Source of the DNA: DATMER01 sp963741305
GTDB lineage: Bacteria; Acidobacteriota; Thermoanaerobaculia; Multivoradales; UBA5704
Direction: 5' to 3'
Length of the DNA: 64,000 bases
NCBI GenBank assembly: GCA_963741305.1
Contig: CAVUHL010000003.1
Location: forward strand, 2,294,001 to 2,358,000
The notes under the pieces are model-generated. The model did not search any database, was not told where the DNA came from, and was given only the letters and a program-made list of their open reading frames with translations. Position 1 is the first letter of the stretch; each line of letters begins with the position of its first letter. The position numbers and the translations under genes were made by a program. Below are positions 34,799 to 43,638 of the stretch, piece by piece.

Positions 34799-37700
34799 GA
34801 CGGCACCCCCTCCGGCAGAGAGGTGATGGGTTCAGAGGCCGTAACCGTGGCTTCGCCCTTGCGGTCGAGAAGGGTGTAGACGACTGGAATCACGAGCAGG
34901 GTCAGCATGGTGCCGACGGTCAAGCCGCCTATCACGGTGATCGCGAGCGGCCTTTGCAGCTCGCCGCCCTCCCCCATGCCCAGGGCCATGGGCAGCAGGC
35001 CCAGGACCGTGCAGGCCGAGGTCATCAGGATCGGGCGCAGGCGGTTGAGGCCGCCGTGCAGGAGCGCGTCCTCCTTGTTCATGCCCTGGTCGCGGAGCTG
35101 GTTGACGCCGTCGATGAGCACGATGGCGTTATCGACCACGATGCCCGCGAGCATGACCGCGCCGAGGATCGCCACCACGTCGATCGGGAGGCCGGTGAGC
35201 GCCAGCGCGCCGAGCATGCCGATCGCGCCCAGCGGCACCGTGAACATGACCACGAAGGGATGGATCAGCGACTCGAACTCACAGGCCATCACCAGGTAGA
35301 CCAGGAAGAGCGCCAGCAGGCCGGCCATCGTGAGCGACCGGAAGGAGCGCTGCATCTCTTCTTCCTGGCCCGAGAGCGAGGCAGTGACGTTGGCTGGGAG
35401 CGTCGCCCGGCCGATCGCGGCGCGGACGTCGGCCGCAACCTCGCCCATGCTCCTTCCGGCCAGGTTGCCCGAGATCACCGCCACCCGCTTCTGGCCGATG
35501 CGCCGGATCTCGCTCGGGCCGTCCGCGGCCGTCACCGTCGCCACGGCTGAGAGCGGGATGGGCACGCCTTCCCTCTGGCCGACGATCAGGCTGGAGAGGT
35601 CGGCCACCGAGGCCTTGCCCATCTCCACCGAGCGCACACGGATGTCGATCTCCCGGTCTCCCTGTTGGAAGCGGGTCGCGACCGTGCCCTGCACCTTGCT
35701 GCGCACGGTCTCGGCCACTTGCGCCAGGTCGAGCCCGAGGCGCGTGAGCTGCTCGCGGTTGAACGCCACCTGCAGCTCGGGGTTGCCCAGCTCGGCCGTA
35801 GTGCGCACGTCGACGAGGCCGGTCACGTTCTCCATGTCCTGCCGCAGCGCGGCGGCGGCGGTGTGGAGCTCAACCAGGTCGTCGCCGTAGACCTCGGCCT
35901 CGATCGGCGTGCGGAAAGTGAAGTAGGTCGGCCTCCCCAGCTCGAAGCGCGCCAGCTCGGAAATCGCCAGGCGCTCGCGGAGCTTCGCGGCGACCGCCTC
36001 CTCGTCCTCGGTCTTGGAGCCGGGCTTCATCCGTACCTGGATGCGCGCCGCGCTCTCCCCCTCGCTGCCCGACGAGGAGAGCGAGAGGCCGGTGCCGCCC
36101 GACGTGCTGGCGTAGGAGTCGACCCGCGGATCGCCCGCGAGCACTTCCTGGGCGTCGGCGATGAAGCGGTCCGTGGCTTCGAGCGGCGTGCCCTCGGGCA
36201 GCTCGACCTTGAAGTAGAACTCGCCCTGAGAGAAGGAGGGCACCAGGTTGACGCCCAGGATCGGGATCAGGAACAGCGAGGCCAGGAACAGCGCGAGGCT
36301 GAGCCCGAGCACCGTGACCTTGGAGCGCAGGGCCCAGCGCAAGGCCGGTGGATAGGCCGCGGTGACCGCCGCCAGGCCGGCGTCGAATGTCCGCGTGATG
36401 GGCCGGAAGATCCAGCCGAAGGCCCTGCCCATCCAGGACAGGCTGCGCCGCAACCCGCCGAGCGCCGCGCCCGGAGCGCGGTGGAAAACCATCCATCTGG
36501 CCCGCTTGCTCCAGGGCGCGGACGCATCCGGCGCCATCCCGGCAATACCGGACAGGCGCGGGAGCTTGCCGGCCGCTCCGGCTGCCATCAACGGGATGAG
36601 GGTGAGCGAGATCACCAGGGAGGCCAGCAGGGATATGGAGACGGTCACGGCCTGGTCGCGGAAGAGCTGCGCCGCCATGCCCTCGACGAACACGACCGGC
36701 ACGAAGACGACAACGGTGGTGAGCACCGAGGCGATTACCGCCATGCCCACCTCGGAGGCGCCGTTGCGCGCGGCTTCGATGCCGGACTCGCCCTTTTCGC
36801 GGCGCTTGTGAATGGCTTCGAGCACCACGATGGCGCCGTCGACCAGCATACCCACGCCCAGGGCGAGGCCGCCGAGGGACATGACATTCAGCGTCGTCCC
36901 GGTCTGGTACATCAGGAAGAAGGTGGCAACGATCGACACCGGGATCGTCACCGCGATGATCATCGTGCTGCGCAGATCCTTGAGGAAGAGGAGCAGGACG
37001 CCGATGGCGATCAGGCCGCCCATCCAGGCGTTCTGGATCACCTCGTCGATCGAGGCGCGGATGAAGCGCGACTGGTCGGCGCCGACGACGACTTCCACGC
37101 CCTCGGGGAGCTCCTTCTTCACGTTTTCCAGCCGCTCGTGGACGGCCTTGGCCACCGCGACCGTGTTGGCGTCCCCCTCCTTGTAGAGGGCGAGCTCGAC
37201 CGCCTCTTTGCCGGCGAAGCGGGTTACGACCTCGCGCCTCTTGTGGCCGCGCGTGACCTCGGCCACGTCGGCCAGGGTGACGTTGCGGCCTTCATGGCCG
37301 ACCAGGATGGTGCCGAGGATGTCGTCCAGGTTCTGGAACTCGTTGCGCGCCCGCACCAGGTAGCGCGCCTCGGATTCGTAGAGGCTGCCGCCGGCCTGAT
37401 TGATGTTCTCGCGCAGGAGCCGCGCGCGGACATCGTCGATGGAGAGCCCGAGGAGGGAGAGCTTGCCCTCGTCGAGCCGGACCTCGATCTCCTCTTCATA
37501 GCCGCCGTTGACCTGGATCGCGGCCACGCCGTCGGTCGATTCCAGGTCGCGCTTGAGCACCTCCTCGCCCACGTAGCGCAGGCGGTAGAGGTCCACCCCG
37601 CCGGACGATGTGCCAGTAAGGTAGATGCGGACGATCGGGTCGTTCGCGGGGTCGAAGCGCAGGATGACCGGCTTTTCGGCCTCGCGGGCCAAAGGAAGAA

Positions 37701-38040
37701 GATCGAGCTTCTGGCGCACGTCGAGGGCGGCGAAATCCATGTTCCGCCCCCAGTCGAACTCCAGCGTGACCTGGGAGAGCCCCGGCTTGGAGACCGAGGT
37801 GATCTTCTTGACCCCGGCGACCACGCCGGCCGCCTCCTCCACCGGCCGGCTGACGAGCGACTCGACCTCGGCCGGGGCGGCGCCCGGGAAGCGGGTCTCG
37901 ACCGTCAGGGTCGGATAGGAGACGTCCGGCAGCAGGTTGATGGGCAGCCGGGTGAACGCCACCGCGCCGAACAGCACCAGCGCGACCGCGCACATCGATA
38001 CCGTGACCCTGCGGCGCAGGGATATTTCGACGATCTTCAT
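34795..38040 (-). CDS. RND-family efflux pump, inner-membrane subunit (first pump)
   Basis: A 1081-residue RND permease. Motifs include MKIVEISLRRRVTVSMCAVA at the first helix, LLPDVSYPTLTVETRFPGAA, RPVEEAAGVVAGVK, helix-4 LGVGMLVDGAIVVLEAIHKR and GIVVDNAIVLIDGVNQLRDQ in the second half. Helix 4 has a single Asp-Gly where the companion pump has Asp-Asn, so relay residues may differ between the two. An insertion of about 60 residues rich in Arg and Trp follows helix 6. ATG 38040 has GGAGGC upstream, and the stop overlaps the next gene. It probably forms a hetero-oligomer with the downstream pump (inference). Confidence 0.93.
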   Translation of the reverse strand: MKIVEISLRRRVTVSMCAVALVLFGAVAFTRLPINLLPDVSYPTLTVETRFPGAAPAEVESLVSRPVEEAAGVVAGVKKITSVSKPGLSQVTLEFDWGRNMDFAALDVRQKLDLLPLAREAEKPVILRFDPANDPIVRIYLTGTSSGGVDLYRLRYVGEEVLKRDLESTDGVAAIQVNGGYEEEIEVRLDEGKLSLLGLSIDDVRARLLRENINQAGGSLYESEARYLVRARNEFQNLDDILGTILVGHEGRNVTLADVAEVTRGHKRREVVTRFAGKEAVELALYKEGDANTVAVAKAVHERLENVKKELPEGVEVVVGADQSRFIRASIDEVIQNAWMGGLIAIGVLLLFLKDLRSTMIIAVTIPVSIVATFFLMYQTGTTLNVMSLGGLALGVGMLVDGAIVVLEAIHKRREKGESGIEAARNGASEVGMAVIASVLTTVVVFVPVVFVEGMAAQLFRDQAVTVSISLLASLVISLTLIPLMAAGAAGKLPRLSGIAGMAPDASAPWSKRARWMVFHRAPGAALGGLRRSLSWMGRAFGWIFRPITRTFDAGLAAVTAAYPPALRWALRSKVTVLGLSLALFLASLFLIPILGVNLVPSFSQGEFYFKVELPEGTPLEATDRFIADAQEVLAGDPRVDSYASTSGGTGLSLSSSGSEGESAARIQVRMKPGSKTEDEEAVAAKLRERLAISELARFELGRPTYFTFRTPIEAEVYGDDLVELHTAAAALRQDMENVTGLVDVRTTAELGNPELQVAFNREQLTRLGLDLAQVAETVRSKVQGTVATRFQQGDREIDIRVRSVEMGKASVADLSSLIVGQREGVPIPLSAVATVTAADGPSEIRRIGQKRVAVISGNLAGRSMGEVAADVRAAIGRATLPANVTASLSGQEEEMQRSFRSLTMAGLLALFLVYLVMACEFESLIHPFVVMFTVPLGAIGMLGALALTGLPIDVVAILGAVMLAGIVVDNAIVLIDGVNQLRDQGMNKEDALLHGGLNRLRPILMTSACTVLGLLPMALGMGEGGELQRPLAITVIGGLTVGTMLTLLVIPVVYTLLDRKGEATVTASEPITSLPEGVPS

Positions 38041-38071
38041 GGCCGCCTCCGTTTAAGCGATGAGGAGAGGC

Positions 38072-39244
38072 CTAGCGCGCCGCCTCGGCGGCACGCTGCT
38101 CTGCGCTTTTGATTTTTCCGGCCGTAGCGAGGACTTCGATCGGCGAGCCCTGCTTGAGGCTGCCCTGCCCGGCGACGATCACACGCTCGCCCGGCTTGAC
38201 GCCTCCGAGCACCTCGACGTTCTCCCCCTCCTCCAGGCCGAGCTGCACGGGGCGCTTCTCGGCGACCCCGTTCCTGGCCACGAACACATGGGCGCTCTGC
38301 AGCTCGCGGAGGATGGCCTGGCGCGGCAGGAGCACGGCGCCGGGGCGCGACTCGCGGATGACGTCGATGGTCACGAAGCCACCGGGGCGTACCGCCGTGG
38401 GCAGCGGGTTCACGGCCTCGACCGTGACTTTCACCGTGCCGGTCGCGGGGTCCACCACCGGGCTGATCTGGCGGATGCGTCCGCGGAACTGAACGTCCTC
38501 GTCGGCCTTGAGGGTAATGCGCGTCTCGCGGCCAGGCTTGAGGCCGAGCACTTCGCGCTCGGGCAGATGGATGTAGGCGACGAGAGGATCGAAGTCAGCC
38601 AGGTTGAACAGCTCCTCGCCGGCGCGCAGGTGCTGGCCCTGCTCCACGATGCGGGAGGTGATGCGGCCGGAGAACGGCGCGTGGATGGCGGTCTTGCCGA
38701 TCCGATACTTGGCCTCGGCGACCTCCTGGCGGGACATCTCGTTCTCCATGCGCAGCTTTTCGAACGTCTCCTGGCTGATGAGCCCTTCCTTGAGCATGCG
38801 CTCGCCGCGCTCGTAGACCAGACGAGCATTCTCGGACCTGACCTGCGTCTTGGCGAGGTCGATGCCGGTGTCCTCGCGGTCGAGGGTGGCGAGGGTCTGC
38901 CCCTTGGTCACCCAGTCCCCCTCGTCCACGAACAGGCGCGCAATCCGGCCGTCGGACTCGGTGAGGACTTTGACTTCATTGTCAGAGGCCAGGTTGGCGG
39001 TCGAACGGATGTAGGACGAGACCGTGCCCGTCTCCACCGCGGCGACGCTGACCGGGACCGGAGCCTTCTTCTTCTCTTCCTTCTTCTTTTCCTCGTCCTT
39101 TGCCGCATTCTTGCCGTTCGAGGCAGCGACCTTGACGACGGAGAACCCGCCCACGAGAAGGATGAGCAGGGCGGCGACGATCCACAGGGTGCGCTTGCGG
39201 CGCGTATTGGAACGGACCTCGGGGGTCTCAGCGTTTGCGTGCAT
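38072..39244 (-). CDS. RND efflux periplasmic adaptor (membrane fusion protein)
   Basis: A 390-residue HlyD/AcrA-type adaptor linking the pumps to an outer-membrane channel. A positively charged N-terminus (RRKRTLWIVAALLILLVGGF) anchors it, followed by an acidic/lysine-rich linker (about residues 48-70). The lipoyl halves are LTESDGRIARLFVDEGDWV and FSGRITSRIVEQGQHLRAGE, with a coiled-coil hairpin between them (about residues 125-170). Beta-barrel segments include PGRETRITLKADE and GTVKVTVEAVNPLPTAVRPG. ATG 39244 has a strong AAGGAGGG. It leads a three-gene operon and is spaced 31 bp from the first pump. Confidence 0.93.
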   Translation of the reverse strand: MHANAETPEVRSNTRRKRTLWIVAALLILLVGGFSVVKVAASNGKNAAKDEEKKKEEKKKAPVPVSVAAVETGTVSSYIRSTANLASDNEVKVLTESDGRIARLFVDEGDWVTKGQTLATLDREDTGIDLAKTQVRSENARLVYERGERMLKEGLISQETFEKLRMENEMSRQEVAEAKYRIGKTAIHAPFSGRITSRIVEQGQHLRAGEELFNLADFDPLVAYIHLPEREVLGLKPGRETRITLKADEDVQFRGRIRQISPVVDPATGTVKVTVEAVNPLPTAVRPGGFVTIDVIRESRPGAVLLPRQAILRELQSAHVFVARNGVAEKRPVQLGLEEGENVEVLGGVKPGERVIVAGQGSLKQGSPIEVLATAGKIKSAEQRAAEAAR

Positions 39245-39404
39245 CGGAAATTCCCTCCTTCATCCGGCATTACGTCCAGGGCGGCAGGAATGTTTCGGGG
39301 GTAGGTCACACTCCAGTCACATCGATCCGCTAGAATGTCCTTCATCATGACGGGGCCGGCAGGCCGGGCTGGCCCGTCTTCCCTGTGGTCGGGTGGAGAA
39401 TCCA

Positions 39405-41048
39405 ATGGCTCAAGACATGTCGGCCTCGCACGTCCGGGCGGCCCTTTTCGTTGATTTCGACAACATCTACCTCGGCTTGCAGAGGGAGGACCCCTCCGCC
39501 GCCGAGCAGTTCGCGACCGATCCCGGCCACTGGTTGAAATGGCTGCAGGAGAAGCTGCCCCTGGACTACCTGGGCGACGGCCTGGAGCGGTCCAGGCGCA
39601 AGATCCTGTTCCGGCGCTGCTACCTGAACCCGTCGCAGTTCGGCCGGTTCCGCCCGTACTTCACCCGCTCGGCCGTGGAAGTGGTGGATTGCCCGCCCCT
39701 CACCAGCGGCGGCAAGACGAGCGCCGACATCCAGATGGTCATGGACATCCTGGACGCGCTCGGGCATGCCACGCGCTTCGAGGAGTTCATCATCCTGTCG
39801 GGCGACGCCGACTTCACGCCCGTCCTCCTGCGCCTGTCCAAGCACGACCGGCGCAGCGCCGTGCTGGCGGTCGGTCCCGCGTCCGTGGCCTACAAGGCGG
39901 CCTGCGACCTCCTGATCGACCAGGATACCTTCCTGGAGGAGGCGATCGGCGTGACGGTCGTGACCGCGGGCAGCGCCGAGGGGCCGCGCACCACCGTCAT
40001 GCACGAGCTGCTCCGCCGCATCGCGGACAAGGTCTACGAGAAGGCGAGCGCCTTCGGCGAGCTGGTGGCGACCGACCTCCCTGGCATCTTCCGCGAGTTC
40101 ACCGAGTTCACTTCCAGCACGAACTGGCTTGGGTTCAACAGCTTGCGCGGCATGACCAGCGCGGTCATCCAGGCGCGGCGCGACCTGGAGATGCTCGAGG
40201 GGGACCCCTGGCGCGTGCGCGTCGGCGAAGGGCCTATCGACGGCGAGGAGGACGAAGAGCCGCCGGTGGTGATCTCCCGCGACCGGCCGACGCCGGCCGC
40301 GTTCCAGGCCCTCACCGAGGAGATCCTGGAGTACGTGCGCATGCTCGTCGAGGAGTCCGAGGTGGCGGTGCCCATGGCACGGGCCGCGCAGATGGTCATC
40401 AGCCGCTTCGGCGAGGAGGTGCTGGACTCGCGCTGGGCCGGGGCGGGCACCTTCCGCGACCTGCTCGAGGGGAGCGACAGCGACGCTTTCGCGGTTTCGG
40501 CGCTCAAGCCCGGCTACCTCTACGACCCGCAGCGCCATCAGTTACCCGCCAACGGACGGCCTGACGAGCTGCCCGCAACGGATCCCAAGCTGAGCTCGCT
40601 CGCCTGGCGCGTCCACCAGCTCACCGACACCCCCTACCTCACCCCGGGCGAGTACGCTCTGATCTTCCGCAACATTTCCGAGGAGGTGAGCAAGAACGGC
40701 TACTTCCTGACCCGGACCTCGAAGGCCGTGCGCGACCGGTGCATCGAGGAGGGGGCGACCGTCGCCCGCGCCAGCGTCAACTTCATCTTGCGCGGCATCA
40801 CTTTCGGCAGCCATCGCTTCGGCCAGAACGGCGACGATGCCTCGACCCTCGCCCAGGCCTTCTTCCGCAACGTCATCGGCCTGTGCGAAAGCGCGGGCCT
40901 GCCGCTCACGGACGAGGAGCGCGAAATCCTCGGCCAGTGGATCCAGGGCGAGGCGGCAGCTGAGCCCGAACCAAGTCCGGAACCAATCCAGGTCCCGGAG
41001 GAGGCTTCACAGGAATCCGAGCCGGAGCCGCAGGAGGTCCAGGCCTGA
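39405..41048 (+). CDS. NYN (PIN-like RNase) domain protein with C-terminal helical OST-HTH/LOTUS-like domains
   Basis: A 547-residue cytoplasmic protein. The first 185 residues are an NYN domain: FVDFDNIYLGL (aspartates near 17 and 19), KTSADIQMVMDIL, and LSGDADFTPVLLRL, the acidic cluster expected for metal-dependent RNase activity. Two regions (about 205-270 and 305-375, the latter with LVEESEVAVPMARAAQMVIS) and a third near 400-490 look like OST-HTH/LOTUS RNA-binding modules. The tail is Glu/Pro-rich. GGTGGAG before ATG 39405 favours this over a GTG at 39393. A TAGAAT box lies at 39331. It overlaps the next gene by one base. An RNA target or defence role is not known. Confidence 0.87.
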   Translation: MAQDMSASHVRAALFVDFDNIYLGLQREDPSAAEQFATDPGHWLKWLQEKLPLDYLGDGLERSRRKILFRRCYLNPSQFGRFRPYFTRSAVEVVDCPPLTSGGKTSADIQMVMDILDALGHATRFEEFIILSGDADFTPVLLRLSKHDRRSAVLAVGPASVAYKAACDLLIDQDTFLEEAIGVTVVTAGSAEGPRTTVMHELLRRIADKVYEKASAFGELVATDLPGIFREFTEFTSSTNWLGFNSLRGMTSAVIQARRDLEMLEGDPWRVRVGEGPIDGEEDEEPPVVISRDRPTPAAFQALTEEILEYVRMLVEESEVAVPMARAAQMVISRFGEEVLDSRWAGAGTFRDLLEGSDSDAFAVSALKPGYLYDPQRHQLPANGRPDELPATDPKLSSLAWRVHQLTDTPYLTPGEYALIFRNISEEVSKNGYFLTRTSKAVRDRCIEEGATVARASVNFILRGITFGSHRFGQNGDDASTLAQAFFRNVIGLCESAGLPLTDEEREILGQWIQGEAAAEPEPSPEPIQVPEEASQESEPEPQEVQA

Positions 41049-41503
41049 TGCGCTACTGGATCGTCCTTCTCCTGCTGTGCGGGGCCTGCGCGCAGGAGGC
41101 GGCCACGCCGCCCGCCCAGACTTCCGAGCCGCGGGCGGTCCCGCCTTCGCTCCCTGTCCAGGTCGAGATTCCGGCTGACCCGGGCGAGGCCGGGGTCCGC
41201 GACTTCGTGACCATGTTCATGGACCAGCGGATGACGGGCGACGACGTGCGTGCGCGCGACTACCTCTCCCCCACCGCCCTGGAGCAGTATGCCGCCCCCA
41301 AGGACATCCTCCCCCTGACCTCCATGTCCTTCACGGGCTGGGACCTGCTCGCCCTGAATGCCGCGGACGCCAGCTCGTGGGAGGCGCGGGTGCGCATCCG
41401 CCGCGAGGACGACCAGCTCGAGGAGCTGCTGTTCGTAGGTCCAGGCCCGGATGCCAGCGGAGCACAGAGGCCCTGGGTCATCCGCGGGGTGGCGCGGCCA
41501 TGA
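41048..41503 (+). CDS. Small putative lipoprotein
   Basis: A 151-residue protein starting MRYWIVLLLLCGACAQE; the hydrophobic stretch ending CGAC is a plausible but imperfect lipobox. A Pro-rich linker follows, then a domain that looks NTF2-like (DFVTMFMDQRMTGDDVRARD, LSPTALEQY, then WEARVRIRREDDQLEELLF). Its start overlaps the stop of the NYN gene (TGATG) and its stop overlaps the next start (ATGA), so the three genes are translationally coupled. Function unknown. Confidence 0.75.
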   Translation: MRYWIVLLLLCGACAQEAATPPAQTSEPRAVPPSLPVQVEIPADPGEAGVRDFVTMFMDQRMTGDDVRARDYLSPTALEQYAAPKDILPLTSMSFTGWDLLALNAADASSWEARVRIRREDDQLEELLFVGPGPDASGAQRPWVIRGVARP

Positions 41504-41919
41504 GTGAGCAGTCCGACGGAAAGACGGCCTGGGAGCTGACCGACCAGGAGCGCCGGCAGATCCTCGCCATGCCGGCCCGGGAGCGCTACGGCCTCTTCCT
41601 GCAGATCGTCGTGGATTGGGAGGAGGCCTGGGGCCTGCACAGCCCGGACGGCTGGATCCTCTCGAGCGGCAAGGACGGCCGCGACGTCCTCCCCCTCTGG
41701 CCCCATGCGGGATTCGCCGAGGCCTGCGCGCACGGCTCCTGGGAAGGCACCTCCCCCGCGGCGGTGCCGCTCGACGAGCTGCTGGACGACCTCCTTCCTC
41801 TCCTGGAAGAGGACGGCATCCGCGTCGCGGTCTTCCCCAGCCCCCAGGGCGAGGGCGTCCTGGTCCCGCCCGACGAGCTGAAGCGGGACCTGAAGGCGGA
41901 GCTGGAGCTGGGGGAGTAG
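41500..41919 (+). CDS. DUF2750-like protein
   Basis: A 139-residue soluble protein. The features fit DUF2750: LTDQERRQILAMPARERYGL at the start, WGLHSPDGWIL, LPLWPHAGFAEACAHGSW in the middle, and VPLDELLDDLLPLLEEDGIR followed by VAVFP near the end. Family members are small cytoplasmic proteins of unknown function. It is the last of three overlapping genes. The stop codon TAG is part of a TAGAAT motif that may be the -10 box for the small gene at 41969. Confidence 0.82.
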   Translation: MSEQSDGKTAWELTDQERRQILAMPARERYGLFLQIVVDWEEAWGLHSPDGWILSSGKDGRDVLPLWPHAGFAEACAHGSWEGTSPAAVPLDELLDDLLPLLEEDGIRVAVFPSPQGEGVLVPPDELKRDLKAELELGE

Positions 41920-41968
41920 AATAGGTTGGGCGCAAATCCGAAAGGAGAACGCGCCGAAAGGAGACGCG

Positions 41969-42169
41969 ATGAACATTCAGGAGTTCTCGCACCAGATGGG
42001 ACGGGAGGACCAACCCTCGGAGCTGATCCGGGCGCTCCGGTCTCTGCGCGGTCAGGACGTGGACCGCCTCCGCCTTTCGAGACGCATCGGCTGGCGCGAG
42101 TGGGGCGTCTGGAACGAGCAGGAGCCGCCAGGGCAGGCGCTGGAGCGCCTGCCCTGGCTTCCTTCCTAA
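41969..42169 (+). CDS. Small hypothetical protein
   Basis: A 66-residue reading frame, MNIQEFSHQMGREDQPSELI at the start and rich in Arg, Trp and Glu. Support is mainly the ribosome site: GAAAGGAGACGCG directly before ATG 41969, itself a near-copy of the 16 bp before it. The last 14 codons coincide with a perfect 13-bp inverted repeat (42129-42158), so the C-terminus is dictated by a hairpin. I do not recognise a family. It may be real but small, or a leader preceding a terminator. Confidence 0.5.
   Translation: MNIQEFSHQMGREDQPSELIRALRSLRGQDVDRLRLSRRIGWREWGVWNEQEPPGQALERLPWLPS
42129..42158. terminator. Perfect 13-bp hairpin between convergent genes
   Basis: CCAGGGCAGGCGC (42129-42141), a 4-base loop, then GCGCCTGCCCTGG (42146-42158), followed by CTTCCTTCC on the plus strand. 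It precedes the convergent metallopeptidase stop at 42180 and probably ends transcription from the left. Confidence 0.65.
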
Positions 42170-42179
42170 AACCTTTCCT

Positions 42180-43439
42180 TTACCGGAACGCGGCGACCGT
42201 GCCGCGCGTGGTGTTCAGCACGCGGGTGTTGTCAGCCCGGGTCGTGTTGCCCATGGGCACGCCGTTGTAGAGCTTGTTCGGGTTGGACCAGTAGTTGAGG
42301 CGTGGGCAGCCGGCCGGGCAGTTGTAGGCCATGATCGTGCGCCAGCTCGGGGAGCCCGTGTAGCGGTAGCCGTGGCCGTACGCGTACGGCGACAGGGTGC
42401 CGTCGGTGTTGATGTCGTGACGGGCGGATTGCAGGTGCCCGATCTCGTGGGCGAACGAGTAGTAGCCGGTGATGCAGTCCCAGTGCGCGTCGGCGAAGGC
42501 CGTGCTCGCGGTGGAGCCGATGCCCGAGGCCAGGCCGCAGGAGGACGAGTTGTTGATGACGAGGAGGGCGACGTCGGCCGCGACCGAGTTGCGGGTCGTG
42601 TGAACCGAGTCCATGTAGCCGTCGCTCGTCCCGCGGTAGCGCGAGAGGTCGGTGCTGAAGCTGCCGCTCTGGGTGTAGGAGATCACGCCCTTGTGGGCCA
42701 GGATCAGGTCGATGAGCACGCCGCTGTTCGTGTAGCCCTGGTTGGCCTCGGCGACCGCGAGGTCGACCAGAGCGCTGATGTTGCCCGAGGCCGAAGCCGC
42801 GGAGGATGTCCAATGGACCATGACCCTGATCACGGTGTCGGCGGCCACGGCGCCGTTGGGCTTCCCGGTCGGGGGCATCGGGTACGTCGGCAGCTTGCCG
42901 TACTCCTCCGGATGGTCCGGGGGAAGGGAGCTGTAATCCACTGCCGCGATGGCGTGCTCGCCGGTCTTGAGCGGGCGGACCTTGTACAGCTCGCCGCCGT
43001 AGTGGATGTTGCCCGTGATCGTCTTGCCGTCGCGGACCAGCATCACCGAGTTGATGGGGTCGAACTTGATCGCCTCGGCCGACCAGGGCACGATCACCGC
43101 GGCCTGCTGATCCTCGATGACGCCGTACCACACCAGGTTGCCGAAGTTGTTGACGTAGGACCTGACCTGGTGAGCCCGGAAGTCGAGGCCATCTCCGAGA
43201 TTGAGCCGGAGGGTCTCGGCCTTGCGGTTGACCATGTCCGCATTGGCGCGGACGACCTGCAGCGAGGCTGTAGCCGGGTTGTCGAGCAGAGCCTGGAAAG
43301 AGGTATCCAGACTGAGGGAGGCCCCATGGATGGAAGCGATCTCCAGGGGCGAGAACAGGGCATCTTGTGCCTGGGCCGAGACGGCCAGCAGCATTAGAAT
43401 GACGGCCAAGCCCACTGCACGCATCTTTTGTGTCCTCAT
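42180..43439 (-). CDS. Secreted reprolysin-like (M12B) metallopeptidase
   Basis: A 419-residue zinc protease with an N-terminal signal peptide (cleavage near VSAQAQ). The catalytic site is HEIGHLQSARHD, the HExxHxxxxxHD pattern of metzincins, with the Met-turn probably in RTIMAYNCPAGCP. The following CPRLNYWSNP motif is usual in bacterial reprolysin-like enzymes. Residues 30-180 form a propeptide-like region, including WYGVIEDQQAAVIVPW. ATG 43439 has AAGGAGAG upstream. It is monocistronic and divergent from the lytic transglycosylase. It would act outside the cytoplasmic membrane; substrate unknown. Confidence 0.92.
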   Translation of the reverse strand: MRTQKMRAVGLAVILMLLAVSAQAQDALFSPLEIASIHGASLSLDTSFQALLDNPATASLQVVRANADMVNRKAETLRLNLGDGLDFRAHQVRSYVNNFGNLVWYGVIEDQQAAVIVPWSAEAIKFDPINSVMLVRDGKTITGNIHYGGELYKVRPLKTGEHAIAAVDYSSLPPDHPEEYGKLPTYPMPPTGKPNGAVAADTVIRVMVHWTSSAASASGNISALVDLAVAEANQGYTNSGVLIDLILAHKGVISYTQSGSFSTDLSRYRGTSDGYMDSVHTTRNSVAADVALLVINNSSSCGLASGIGSTASTAFADAHWDCITGYYSFAHEIGHLQSARHDINTDGTLSPYAYGHGYRYTGSPSWRTIMAYNCPAGCPRLNYWSNPNKLYNGVPMGNTTRADNTRVLNTTRGTVAAFR

Positions 43440-43591
43440 TCCACTCTCCTTGTTGAAAAGAACAGTAGCTTTCCCCAGGGTTCCGCAAAGCGGAGCGCTC
43501 GGGGTCTTCTCTGCTGATACCGGTGCGCGGGTGGAGGGAAAGCGAGCCGTTCATAGCACAAGAATCTATGCATAGCGTCGCGTCGATATGC

Positions 43592-43597
43592 TAGAAT
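43592..43597 (+). promoter_or_regulatory. Putative -10 box TAGAAT upstream of the lytic transglycosylase
   Basis: A CTAGAAT motif lies 42 bp before ATG 43639. Similar TAGAAT boxes precede 39405, 41969 and 52603. No good -35 match is visible at 17-bp spacing. Confidence 0.35.
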
Positions 43598-43638
43598 CAT
43601 CTGTGTCAGCAACGGTCCGTTTCTCATAGGTATCAAGC

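Noticed and set aside
32010..34879. Long frames in other phases across the RND genes
   Set aside because: Shadow frames rich in Arg, Gly and Pro; the real pump genes have helices and conserved motifs.
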